Positions 16,218-24,647 of a stretch of DNA of 64,000 nt are shown piece after piece (the first letter of the stretch is position 1; each line of letters starts with the position of its first letter). The notes beneath the pieces are model-generated. The model was not told where the DNA came from. It searched no databases and saw only the letters and a list, made by a program, of their open reading frames with translations. The position numbers and the translations under genes were made by a program. The DNA is from DATKMS01 sp035541735 (GTDB lineage Bacteria; Desulfobacterota; Binatia; HRBIN30): assembly GCA_035541735.1 (NCBI GenBank), contig DATKMS010000023.1, forward strand, positions 1 to 64,000, given 5' to 3'.

Positions 16218-17668
16218 GCCGCCTGGGCGATGGGCAGGGAGACGATGAAGGTGGCGCCCTGCTTGGGCGCGCTCTCCACGCGCACCATGCCGCCGTGAGC
16301 ATCGATCATCGACTTGGCGATGAACAGCCCGAGCCCGGTGCCTTCGGTCTGCGGGGCTGACGAAAGCCGCTGATATTTTCCGAACAGCTGATGCTGTTGC
16401 TCCGGCGGTATACCAGGACCGGTATCCTTGATGCGCACCTCGACGGTCCCGTTGTAACTGCTCGTCTCGACGGTGACACGCCCGGTGGGCGGCGTGTACT
16501 TGATGGCGTTGCCCACGAGGTTGACGAATACGCGGTCCATCTGCACCCGGTCCACGAGCAGAGGCGGCACAGGGTGGAGATCCTCGGTCAGCTCGATGCG
16601 CTTTACACGGGCGAGCGGACCTTGGTAGCGCACCACCTGATGCAGCACCTCGTTGATGTTCGTGGCCGCACGATGGAGACGGAGTGCTCCGGCCTCGATC
16701 TTCGAGAGGTCGAGGAAGTTCATGATCAGATGCAGCAGTCCACGAGCGCTGGAATCGATGCTGACCAACATCTCGCGACAGGCGGAGTCGACGTCGGTGT
16801 CGTTCAGCAGGATCTCCGTGTATCCCACGATGATGCTCACCGGGTTCTTCATATCGTGGGAGATCATGGCCAGAAAATCGGCCTTCATGGTTTCGATCTG
16901 GCGGCGTTCGGTGACGTCGCGCCCGATGCCTTGAAAGCCACGGACGCCGCCGTCGACAAGAATCGGCCGGGTCTTCACCTCCAGGATGATCACTCGGTTG
17001 CTCTCAGACTTGAGATGGGCCTCGGAAGAGGGTTGGCCGGCTTGGAGACCCCGCCGTCGTAGCTCGTGCGCCGGAGTGGGGCTCGTCGGCGCCAGGAAGT
17101 CACCAAGCGATCTTCCTTCTGTGTCCGCACGCTCACGCCCAACGAGGTTCAGAAACACCTCATTGACCTGCTGCAGAACGCCGTCGTTGTCGCAGACGAA
17201 GATGGCATCCGAGGCGTTTTCGAAGAGCTCGCGGAAGCGTTCCGCAGACGCGCGCACCGCCTCATTCAGGGATTCGCGTTCGCGCAGCAGGCGCAAGCGC
17301 TCCCGATTGCGCTCGAGGACGAGCGGAAGATCGGTCAGGTGTGACAGATCTGGCCGCTTGACGATGTAGTCCCAGGCTCCCAGGCGCATGGCGTCAACGG
17401 CGACGCTGGCGTCGTCGGTTCCGGTCAGCATGATCACGCAGACCGATGGGTACTCGGCGCGCAGCGAACGCAGTACGTCTAGGCCGTCGCCGTCGGGTAG
17501 GCCCCGGTCGAGGAGCACGAAGGTCGGGAGCGCCTCTTGGAGGCTGCGTCGGCACTCAGCGCCATTGGCGACGTGACGCACCTGGAAGCCGGTGCGGTCG
17601 AGCGCCTTCTGCGCCAAACGTGCCTGCCCGGGATCGTCCTCAACAAGCAGAATGTCGTTCGGTTGCAT
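16214..17668 (-). CDS. Receiver-PAS-histidine kinase hybrid
   Basis: 484 residues. An N-terminal receiver domain (about 1-120) has ILLVEDD and Asp54 in FVLLDRGLPDGDG, with LTGTDD and IVKRPD. A PAS domain spans about 140-255 (FRELFENASDAIFVCDNDGV, ending GIGRDVTERR). HisKA has the phospho-acceptor His271 in MISHDMKNP. HATPase_c follows with NLVGNAIKYTPP, IKDTGPGIP and GTGLGLFIAKSM. There is no membrane segment, so it is a soluble kinase that may receive signals through its own receiver. Its start overlaps the upstream response regulator by 29 bases. Its stop is in the 16.1-kb element. Confidence 0.92.
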   Translation of the reverse strand: MQPNDILLVEDDPGQARLAQKALDRTGFQVRHVANGAECRRSLQEALPTFVLLDRGLPDGDGLDVLRSLRAEYPSVCVIMLTGTDDASVAVDAMRLGAWDYIVKRPDLSHLTDLPLVLERNRERLRLLRERESLNEAVRASAERFRELFENASDAIFVCDNDGVLQQVNEVFLNLVGRERADTEGRSLGDFLAPTSPTPAHELRRRGLQAGQPSSEAHLKSESNRVIILEVKTRPILVDGGVRGFQGIGRDVTERRQIETMKADFLAMISHDMKNPVSIIVGYTEILLNDTDVDSACREMLVSIDSSARGLLHLIMNFLDLSKIEAGALRLHRAATNINEVLHQVVRYQGPLARVKRIELTEDLHPVPPLLVDRVQMDRVFVNLVGNAIKYTPPTGRVTVETSSYNGTVEVRIKDTGPGIPPEQQHQLFGKYQRLSSAPQTEGTGLGLFIAKSMIDAHGGMVRVESAPKQGATFIVSLPIAQAA

Positions 17669-18128
17669 GGCGCGTGTGACCCGCGTTCTCCGGCAACTCG
17701 ATCACCTCGATGAACATTCCGAGCTTCACGACCCGATCGATGAACGAGTCCATCCCAACCGGCTTCACGACGTAGCCGTTGGCACCCAGTTCGTAAGCCC
17801 GATTGATCTCATTTTGATTGTCGGTCGACGTCAGCATGATGACGGGAATTTTCATCAGGCTTGGATCGCTCTTCAGGTGCAAGAGCACTTCGAAACCATC
17901 GAGTCGCGGCATGCGCACGTCCAGCAGCACAACGCTCGGGTCCGGGTACACGCTTGTATCTTGGTATGCACCCGTGCGGGAAACATAGTCGATGGCCTCT
18001 TGGCCGTCTGCGACCCTGACGAGGTGGTTGATGATCCCCCCGCGGCGGAGGTTCTTCTCCAGGAGTCGGGCATGGCCGTCGTCGTCCTCGACCAAGAGAA
18101 TGGTCACGCGCTTGTGCTCTGGGGTCAT
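17640..18128 (-). CDS. Stand-alone receiver protein, Rcp1-like
   Basis: The ATG at 18128 is preferred because AGGAGG sits about seven bases upstream; 162 residues. It is a single receiver domain: ILLVEDDDGHARLLEKNL, phospho-acceptor Asp70 in VVLLDVRMPRLDG, VIMLTSTDN and GYVVKPVGMDSF. The insertion between the second and third strands is as in the cyanobacterial Rcp1 group that partners with kinases. Its end overlaps the start of the hybrid kinase, so the two are translated together and are probably partners. Confidence 0.9.
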   Translation of the reverse strand: MTPEHKRVTILLVEDDDGHARLLEKNLRRGGIINHLVRVADGQEAIDYVSRTGAYQDTSVYPDPSVVLLDVRMPRLDGFEVLLHLKSDPSLMKIPVIMLTSTDNQNEINRAYELGANGYVVKPVGMDSFIDRVVKLGMFIEVIELPENAGHTRHATERHSAC

Positions 18129-18427
18129 TCCAAACCTCCTGCGTCCAGGGCTGGAGTGCTGTGTAGCGAGTGTGCCACTGTCATTCATCCCGAAGGCGCC
18201 GGGTCAGAACGCAACGCAAAGCTCATGCCACGAATCCTGTGGCGCTGGAGTAAATCAAAACGCTCGTGCGCGGGGCTGGTAACGCCAAAGCGGCGTAAGC
18301 CTGGTGCGCTTTTGGACGGTGCTTGCGTTCGCACAACGGGTCGGGTAATTCCGGCCCCGAGCACACCGCATACCGTCTGTCGTCCGGAGGACTCGACCGC
18401 TCAGCCGGTGGCACAGGAGGGTGAGAA
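18129..18427. other. Divergent intergenic region, no gene seen
   Basis: This 299-base stretch separates the minus-strand response-regulator operon from the plus-strand 147-residue protein. The AGGAGG of the regulator lies at one end and GGAGGGTGAG of the other gene at the other end. I see no coding frame with support, no clear intrinsic terminator and no convincing sigma-70 promoter boxes. It must contain promoters for both directions. Confidence 0.5.
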
Positions 18428-18871
18428 ATGGGAAACAACGCCAGCGAGAAGCACGAAAGCTCCCTGGGAGCGATCCTCGGATGGGGTAGCCTGGCGGTCT
18501 TCGCGATCTGCTTTGCCTGGTACGTGGGCGCACCGCTGATCATTGGCGAACGTTGGGCAGACAAGAAGAACGAGGCGATTCAGTTGGTGAAGGACTCCAA
18601 GCCGCTGGGAACGGACACGCTGTACGACATGATTCGTGCCTTTTCTCTGAAAGCCAAGGAGAAGGATGTCTTCATCGGTGAGTTCAGCTGGGATGCGATC
18701 CAACAAGATGGACCTGAGTACCAGGTGACGCTGTTGTGGACCGAAGGGTCGGAGCGCAAGGTGGCGCTTTGGCGCGTCAACCTGCAAGCAAAGGAGATCC
18801 GGCCTCAAGGGAACGAAGCCGCGGGCCTACCGCAACGGCTCAGCGGAGATCCAGCTGCACACTCGTCTTAG
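18428..18871 (+). CDS. Hypothetical single-pass membrane protein
   Basis: 147 residues, preceded by GGAGGGTGAGAA. One membrane helix at about 15-35 (LGWGSLAVFAICFAWYVGAPL) is followed by a soluble domain of about 90 residues with KNEAIQLVKDSKPLG, DMIRAFSLKAK and YQVTLLWTEGSERKVALWRVNL. It probably sits in the inner membrane with the domain outside or inside as an anchor. I do not recognise the family. It is divergent from the kinase operon and could be a target or sensor of it, but nothing shows that directly. Confidence 0.6.
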   Translation: MGNNASEKHESSLGAILGWGSLAVFAICFAWYVGAPLIIGERWADKKNEAIQLVKDSKPLGTDTLYDMIRAFSLKAKEKDVFIGEFSWDAIQQDGPEYQVTLLWTEGSERKVALWRVNLQAKEIRPQGNEAAGLPQRLSGDPAAHSS

Positions 18872-18905
18872 CCCTGCACTCGCAGGGGAAGGGTTGCGTC
18901 CGCTG

Positions 18906-19635
18906 TCAGACTCGCTGACGTTCAAGGTTGCTCGCAGCGCGCAGGGCGTGTTCGGTTACCATCCAACGCGGACACAGGAGGATAAATCCGCGAGAGACCA
19001 CCGTTATGACGAACAGGTCGTCGATGAGACCCACGGGAAAATGCTGCGTCGGGCATCAAGTCGCGCGCGGCCACGCCATAGCCTATGGCAAATGCAACAG
19101 CGATCTTGCCGAAGAGTGGTGCCTGACGATCAAGCAACAACCGCACGTACACAGGAAGGCCGAGCAGAAGCGAGTTTCCCACTCCGGGCCACCCATTCTC
19201 CTTCCAGCTCGCCACCAATCCACGGCCCAGAAGCGGTGTCACCAACGCAAGCAAAAGGAACACGCAAGCCCGCAACACCCAGATGGCCCAGAGGCTCGCG
19301 GACCGGCGTAGAAACCGGCCAGTGCGGCGTAAGCCATATCGCACCCCCTTGAAGAGATTCGTCGTCCCGGCACTCAATTGCCCCTCCAAGGGCTCAATGC
19401 CAAGGCCTGTGGCGAGTACGACACGCAAAGGTTGAGACGTCACGCTCGCCGCGCCACGAAGGTGTTGGATCAGCGTACCGCCTCCCGCGCAAGCGGTAGA
19501 TCCCCGCGCCTTCAGCTGGTGGACAAGCATCTGGTGGAATTGGCAAGGCACCGCCCCGACCGTCGGCGCGAGCCGGGGCCTGGTCGCAGCTGTCGACGCC
19601 GCGAGGCACAAACCGCCTATCAGTGCCGCCGCCAA
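18906..19635 (-). pseudogene. DUF1232 (YkvA-like) membrane protein with a frameshift in a poly-T run
   Basis: The first frame ends a DUF1232-type sequence: YVRLLLDRQAPLFGKIAVAFAIGYGVAARDLMPDAAF. In the next frame, from about 19038, it continues as FPVGLIDDLFVITVVSRGF to a TGA at 18906. Joining the two restores the family's DLIPD...VGLIDDL pattern. The break lies in a TTTT run on the minus strand at 19038-19041, where one base too many would explain it. It may be a real lesion or a sequencing slip. Two or three hydrophobic segments are seen upstream. The true start is uncertain within 19450-19635. Confidence 0.65.
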
Positions 19636-19859
19636 GTTGAACTTCCCTCGGGACCGCCGATCAAGAGTGACTGCCTCGCGCCTCTGGCACGTTCGTCATC
19701 AAAAACACCGCTTTCAGCTCGGCCGCCATGCGCGTGACGGAGCAATTACCGCGCAAGTGCGGCGCGGTGCCGGAAACACGATGGCACCTGGCTTGCTCCT
19801 CGCGAGGACGCGAGAACAGTGCAGCTCATGGCTGCTGGAGACACTGGAGGACGAAAAAG

Positions 19860-20102
19860 ATGTTCGACCGTATGAGCGAGCTAGTCCGTGCCTTGCGCCG
19901 CGAACTCAAGATGACGCAAGAGGAGTTCGCACACGAGTTGGGCATAACAGTTGGGACTGTGAATCGCTGGGAGAACGGTCGCTTTCGACCCAGCAAGCTA
20001 GCTCGTGCCACTCTCTTTGAATTCGCCAGCAAGCACGGGCTGTCGCTCGAAATACTTGCACAGAGGGAAGAGAACAACACCAAGGCCACGGCTCGTCACT
20101 GA
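19860..20102 (+). CDS. Small XRE-family DNA-binding protein
   Basis: 80 residues from ATG 19860, with GGAGGACGAA just upstream. The helix-turn-helix is LRRELKMTQEEFAHELGITVGTVNRWENGRFRPSKLA, a clear XRE/Cro pattern with the recognition helix at TVGTVNRWENG. The remaining C-terminal part is a short helix. It is a likely DNA-binding regulator. It stands alone between the DUF1232 remnant and a convergent receiver gene, so its target is unknown. Confidence 0.85.
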   Translation: MFDRMSELVRALRRELKMTQEEFAHELGITVGTVNRWENGRFRPSKLARATLFEFASKHGLSLEILAQREENNTKATARH

Positions 20103-20174
20103 CGCAATCCCTCCCAGCGTCTTCGCCTTCCGTCACTCAATCAGGCATGCCGCAAGCCACATTCTTTCGGAGTC

Positions 20175-20564
20175 CTATATGCCCCGGCCGCTGGCGAGTA
20201 GCCGCTCCAGCTTGTCGCGCACCACATTCGGATCGACGATCGGCTTTGCCACGTAGTCGTCGCAGCCCGCCGCCAGCGCCTTCTGTTCGTCGCCTGCCAT
20301 TGCCTGCGCCGTGAGCGCAATGATTGGAATGCTGCGACCTATGTCCATCGTTCGGATCCGCCGGGTCGCCTCCCATCCATCCATGACCGGCATCTTCAAA
20401 TCCATGAAAATCAGATCCGGCCTTTCTGTCTCGACCATTCCCAGGGCTTCTTGTCCGTTGCTCGCCTCGAAGATTTCGAAGTCGCCGATCCGCTTCAGCC
20501 GGTAGACGAGGATCCGCCGGTTGTCGAGATTGTCTTCGACCACAAGGATCCTCTTTCGCTCCAT
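20175..20564 (-). CDS. Stand-alone response regulator receiver
   Basis: 129 residues from ATG 20564; an ATG eight codons earlier is possible. The full receiver is present: ILVVEDNLDN, Asp55 in LIFMDLKMPVMDG, IIALTAQAM and GCDDYVAKPI. It has no output domain, so it acts like CheY/DivK-type or phosphorelay receivers. No kinase is adjacent on the same strand; the hybrid kinase is about 3 kb away and is a possible partner. Confidence 0.9.
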   Translation of the reverse strand: MERKRILVVEDNLDNRRILVYRLKRIGDFEIFEASNGQEALGMVETERPDLIFMDLKMPVMDGWEATRRIRTMDIGRSIPIIALTAQAMAGDEQKALAAGCDDYVAKPIVDPNVVRDKLERLLASGRGI

Positions 20565-20633
20565 CGATCTATTCCCGCACCAAACCAACTGCGCCCTACG
20601 TGGATCCCCTCTCGAGTCGCTTCAAGTCCTCTT

Positions 20634-20684
20634 TACAAAACAAAGGGGCCGGCCACGATGTGACCAGCCCCCCTCTTTGTTTGC
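20634..20684 (-). terminator. Intrinsic terminator after the paralog array
   Basis: Read on the minus strand, AAACAAAG and GGGGGGCTGG pair with GCCGGCCCC and TTTGTTTTG around a loop of about ten bases. The T-containing tail follows the stem. It lies directly after the last of four tandem genes (stop at 20710) and before the receiver gene, so it should end the transcript of the array. Confidence 0.65.
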
Positions 20685-20709
20685 AAAGGTACTCGCGGCT
20701 TCCTCAGGG

Positions 20710-21972
20710 TCACTGCGGCGTATACCGGACAAAGTCTCCCTTGCCTGCTGGCAGTCCAACCTCATTCAGGTTGACGGCCGTCGACGCCACACCGCCCGTG
20801 ATCGAATCCGTACGGAATTCCTGCGCTACAGCCAGCAGCCCTTGGCCGATGCTCAGATTGCCATCCTTCACACCGCGGATCCTCGTCTGTCCTGCGAGCG
20901 TACCTTGCACACCCACATTAAATACCGAGCCGGCTTCCCCACCTGGCTTGGTATCGATGTTCGAAAGCGGCGTATCACTGTAGCACTGGACCCGCGTAGC
21001 GGTAGACATGCGCTGCTCAAATTCGTTGAAGATGAGGAACTGTACCACGGTGATTGCCTCTGGTTCATCCGTCGACAAGTCCTCCGTGCACGGAACGAGC
21101 GTTAGCCTGTTCGTGATCTTTCGCTGATTTGCATCCCCTGGATCTGGAGCCTGATCAAAAAAGTTATTGAGAATGAGGGTATCGGGGCAGGCGGCATAGT
21201 TGGCAGTTGGACACGGTGAACCGGTTCCGGTCGTCGCCCCAAGGCACATCAGTGCATTGCATTCACCCAGCGGGCAATCCGTGTTCACGTTACAGCCTTT
21301 GCCGTCATTCGTACCGGACGTACACCGTCCAGCGCCGCACGAGCCTGCGCCGCACTGTGTACCACCCGCTGTGCACACCGTCTGACTTCCCACACAGACG
21401 CGTTGCGCATCCGGCGGCTCACTTGTGGACACAACGGAGGTTTGGAAGCCGATGGCGTTGTACGTGCTGGTGTCGACATCCTGCACGACACCATTCACCC
21501 GGCGAAACGTATAGATGGACGCCTCTCCTTTGAGGTCATTGGCGTTTACCGGCAACGGTACGTTCTGATTGTTCACTTCGATGCACTTCAGTTCGCCCAA
21601 GAACGGATCTCGACCGGCGATCAGCGGGGTCGAACTACCGTTGCTCACTTGCCACGCGAAGGGCTGCCCCGGTGAAAGTGCAATATTGAAATTGAAGGGC
21701 TGACAGTCCGTGCCGCTCACAAAAAAGCAGTGAACATTGCGCGCATTTTGCGAAGTATTCGTCAGCTGGACAACGGTCTCGGTGACTGGGTCCGCCGGCC
21801 CCGTCGGCTGCGTATTCACCTGAATTTTCGGAAAGACAAGGTAGCCGGCAGGGACATCCGAGGCGGGAAATGGCGATGGAGGGTTCTGAGCCGAAACCGG
21901 CGCCACCCCAGCGCCGAAAAGGACAGCTGCCAACCCCGCAACCGTCGACTTCCACACTGCACGTGCCCTCAT
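20710..21972 (-). CDS. Secreted Cys-rich paralog 4 of tandem array
   Basis: 420 residues from ATG 21972, with AAAGGAGAC upstream. A signal peptide ends APVSAQ. The shared core follows: VPAGYLVFPKIQ, VVQLTNTSQNARNVHCFFVS and a later NDLKGEASIYTF. A Cys-rich insert (CVGSQTVCTAGGTQC, CGAGSCGAG, GKGCNVNTDCPLGEC) sits in the middle, then NFFDQAPDP and, at the end, GQTRIRGVKDGNLS and the LLAVAQEF segment. I do not recognise a named family. The chain should be secreted or lie on the cell surface, with disulfides likely. It is the last gene of a four-copy array. Confidence 0.75.
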   Translation of the reverse strand: MRARAVWKSTVAGLAAVLFGAGVAPVSAQNPPSPFPASDVPAGYLVFPKIQVNTQPTGPADPVTETVVQLTNTSQNARNVHCFFVSGTDCQPFNFNIALSPGQPFAWQVSNGSSTPLIAGRDPFLGELKCIEVNNQNVPLPVNANDLKGEASIYTFRRVNGVVQDVDTSTYNAIGFQTSVVSTSEPPDAQRVCVGSQTVCTAGGTQCGAGSCGAGRCTSGTNDGKGCNVNTDCPLGECNALMCLGATTGTGSPCPTANYAACPDTLILNNFFDQAPDPGDANQRKITNRLTLVPCTEDLSTDEPEAITVVQFLIFNEFEQRMSTATRVQCYSDTPLSNIDTKPGGEAGSVFNVGVQGTLAGQTRIRGVKDGNLSIGQGLLAVAQEFRTDSITGGVASTAVNLNEVGLPAGKGDFVRYTPQ

Positions 21973-22041
21973 GGCCTGTCTCCTTTCGCTGACCGATCCG
22001 TCACGCTGTTGTGTCCTCAAGTTCACCATGTGCATCCTCGC

Positions 22042-23208
22042 TCAAGGTGTGGAGGATAGCTGTATGGTTCCTGGAGTTGTAAAGACACAGGGACCGGAAT
22101 TTGAAGGGCAATCGGCATCGCGCATGCAGGTGATAAACAGCGTCGTGTTACTGCAGATCCCCTCGCCATGAAGATTGGCCGCCGCGGAAGCAGTATTCGC
22201 CACGCTGTCACCGTAGAAGGTCTCGGCAACTCCCACTACTGGAACCGCCGGACCCGTAGACACCACCGACTTGAACGCCCCGGTCATATACGGCGTGTCA
22301 GTAAGGCTCACGAGCGACTGAGAGAGAACAAAGCTGCCCCAACAAGGAAATGGCCCATTCCCCCGGCTGATCGCCGTCTCCTCTTCGTCTTCGAACGCAA
22401 AAGTCAGCTTAAAGTTGCTGGTCGTCAGTGCCTCGAAGTCCAGAGTGCACGGCACAACGGTCACACGTGTCTCGACACGTGATTGGCCAGTAGAGCAGGT
22501 CAGGCTTTGGCATGTGCTGCCATTGTTACACGGCGCGCCGCTATTGGTCCCCCCAACGCAGCGACCGCCATTTCCAAGCCCTTCGATAACCTGATCGGGC
22601 CCCTCTCTATTGAAGTTCACAATCAGGGACGCGGGACACGCACTATAGTCAGAGTCATTAAGGCTGAGAGTGTTACTCCCGGTGTTGCTCCCGAGACCCT
22701 GCACGGCCACAGCATTGTACTTGCTGACGGCGTTCCTCGTCACCGAGCCCGATCTGTCTACTAAGGTGGCCTCGCCCTTTACCGCGTTGTGCTTGACTGG
22801 CGTATCGGAGATGTCGACCTCGGCACAGATCAGCGCGCCCTCGAAATTTTCGGGTAGCGGCGGAATCAAACCAGGATCGAGACCCGTCTGACTATCGGTT
22901 GGATTGACCCGGCGTCCGCTGCGTACGCTCCACTCGGTCGGTTGCTGCTTGGTAAGCGCAATCTCGAAATCGTTGGGGGAGCAGGTATCACCATTCAAGT
23001 AAAAGCAGCGCAAGATATCACTCATGTTGCTGGTGTTCGTGATCTGAATGACGGTATCACGTGTGCCGGTAGTCACCACCTTGGGGAAGATCAGGATGGA
23101 CCCCGGGCGCTCGGTCGTGGTCGCCGCACTTGCGACGCCACTCATCAGCGTGCACGCGAGGATCACAGCCGGAAGCCAGCTAGCGCGCACGTACTGGATC
23201 GTCGTCAT
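22042..23208 (-). CDS. Secreted Cys-containing paralog 3 of tandem array
   Basis: 388 residues from ATG 23208, preceded by AAGGAGGCGAACC. The signal peptide ends GVASAA. The core is TERPGSILIFPKVV, DTVIQITNTSNMSDILRCFYL, then NDFEIALTKQQPTEWSVRSGR, which also occurs in its neighbours with changes. The Cys-rich insert is shorter (GGRCVGGTNSGAPCNNGSTCQ, CSTGQS). The C-terminus has PYMTGAFKSVVSTG and a Cys-rich tail (CSNTTLFITCMRDADCPSNSGPC). The function is unknown. The gap to the next gene is 69 bases. Confidence 0.75.
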   Translation of the reverse strand: MTTIQYVRASWLPAVILACTLMSGVASAATTTERPGSILIFPKVVTTGTRDTVIQITNTSNMSDILRCFYLNGDTCSPNDFEIALTKQQPTEWSVRSGRRVNPTDSQTGLDPGLIPPLPENFEGALICAEVDISDTPVKHNAVKGEATLVDRSGSVTRNAVSKYNAVAVQGLGSNTGSNTLSLNDSDYSACPASLIVNFNREGPDQVIEGLGNGGRCVGGTNSGAPCNNGSTCQSLTCSTGQSRVETRVTVVPCTLDFEALTTSNFKLTFAFEDEEETAISRGNGPFPCWGSFVLSQSLVSLTDTPYMTGAFKSVVSTGPAVPVVGVAETFYGDSVANTASAAANLHGEGICSNTTLFITCMRDADCPSNSGPCVFTTPGTIQLSSTP

Positions 23209-23268
23209 GGTTCGCCTCCTTCTTGGTACCACCACCTGAACTGCCCCTATCCAGGTCACGCCGCAACC

Positions 23269-24552
23269 TCAGGGTATCGTGATGATGTCAGTCCCGGCTC
23301 TGCTGGGAATTTGCTGCAGATTGTATGCCACTGAGCTGGACTTACCAAAGAACCCCCGCGCAACGCCGAGCAGGCCGTGCCCTGTAGCCGCGCTACCAAC
23401 ACCGCGGATGCGGGTCTGCCCAACAAGAGTCCCCTGCACATTGAAGCTAAAGATCGAGCGCGAGGGATTGCCAGTATCGATCAGCGACATTCTGCTTTCG
23501 AAGAAGCAGTCGACCTTCCGGCTTGTCGACAGGCGTTGTTCAAACTCGTTGAACACGAGATATTGGGCGGTGGCTTCCCCAGGCTCTTGCCGCAGAAAAT
23601 CGTCACCGCACGGCACCAGTGTGAGATCCGTCGTCACCGTCGGCGCTGCATCTGTCGAGATGGATAGCGGGTCTGGCGCGTTATCAAAGATTTGGTTCAG
23701 GACCAGAGTGGCCGGGCAAGCGCCGTACTGCGTATCGTCCAAGACGACGGAACCAGCAGGATGCGCAGCATCAGACACCGGCGCGATAAAAGGTATCCCG
23801 ATCGCGTTGTATCGTGCAACATCGACCCCGCTTGTTTCATCGCCAGATTCTATTGCGGCGCTGCCAATGAGGTCACCCGGGACATTCGATTGATCCGGCA
23901 CATCATCCCTTGTGTCAAACTGAATGCACTTCAAGGAACCAACAAAGGGGTCCTCAGGTGTCGGTGGAATGCCGCTACCGGCGTTGCTTGGCGCTTGCAC
24001 GCAAACCCCAGCGCCACATCCGACTCCGCCGGTCGGGCTGCTCGGGTCGAAAGTACAGGGCTGCCCATTGAGCCCCCCACCCTGGCAGACACCTGTCGAG
24101 GTGATCGGAAAATCCTTCCTGGACAACCCCTTGCTCGCGCGCCACGCCAACGGCTGATCTGGCGTAATGCGAATGTCGAAATCGATTTCCGTCCACCCGG
24201 GGACACATGGAGCAAACGCCGACGCATTACCCGCGAGCGGGCAGTCGGTCGAGCTGCCACACACCTTTCCAGGCTCGGCGGCGGTCTCTGCGCAATGGCT
24301 GTTGGCGTTTACGTAAAAGCAGTGCGCACGTTTCGGATCCTTCGAATTGCTGTTGCCCAACTGAAGGACGGTATCCGTTTTGCGACTCTCCAGCGTCGCG
24401 CTCGTATCGACCACGATCTTCGGCCAGACGAGAACCGCCGCGGGCTTATCGGAGGTGGTGATCCCGCCGGCAGACGAAACCAAGCCGAGGATCGCAATCC
24501 CCAGTGTGAACCCCGCTCGCGCTGCCGATGCAAGCCGTCCTGTCTTCACCAT
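23269..24552 (-). CDS. Secreted Cys-rich paralog 2 of tandem array
   Basis: 427 residues from ATG 24552, preceded by AAAGGAGAT. A signal peptide (FTLGIAILGLVSSAGG) leads to ITTSDKPAAVLVWPKIVVDT, DTVLQLGNSNSKDPKRAHCFYV and, after a Cys-containing insert, a segment with FDIRITPDQPLAWRASKGL. A second insert carries GVGCGAGVCVQAP. The end has FNVQGTLVGQTRIRGVG and GHGLLGVARGFF, closely parallel to paralog 4. The inserts differ between copies while the flanks are kept, as in repeated surface proteins. The role is unknown. Confidence 0.75.
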   Translation of the reverse strand: MVKTGRLASAARAGFTLGIAILGLVSSAGGITTSDKPAAVLVWPKIVVDTSATLESRKTDTVLQLGNSNSKDPKRAHCFYVNANSHCAETAAEPGKVCGSSTDCPLAGNASAFAPCVPGWTEIDFDIRITPDQPLAWRASKGLSRKDFPITSTGVCQGGGLNGQPCTFDPSSPTGGVGCGAGVCVQAPSNAGSGIPPTPEDPFVGSLKCIQFDTRDDVPDQSNVPGDLIGSAAIESGDETSGVDVARYNAIGIPFIAPVSDAAHPAGSVVLDDTQYGACPATLVLNQIFDNAPDPLSISTDAAPTVTTDLTLVPCGDDFLRQEPGEATAQYLVFNEFEQRLSTSRKVDCFFESRMSLIDTGNPSRSIFSFNVQGTLVGQTRIRGVGSAATGHGLLGVARGFFGKSSSVAYNLQQIPSRAGTDIITIP

Positions 24553-24647
24553 TGCGCATCTCCTTTCATTCCACTCACCCGCTGACCACCAACTCCCGTA
24601 GAAACGGTTGGGCTTCATAGCCTGCTCTCACTAGGCCCCGTCACTGG

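Noticed and set aside
18189..18260. Possible c-di-GMP-I riboswitch (ACGCAAAGC and a GTGGCG-containing stem)
   Set aside because: The upstream P2 strand with the GCAAACC-type motif is not visible, so the fold is incomplete.
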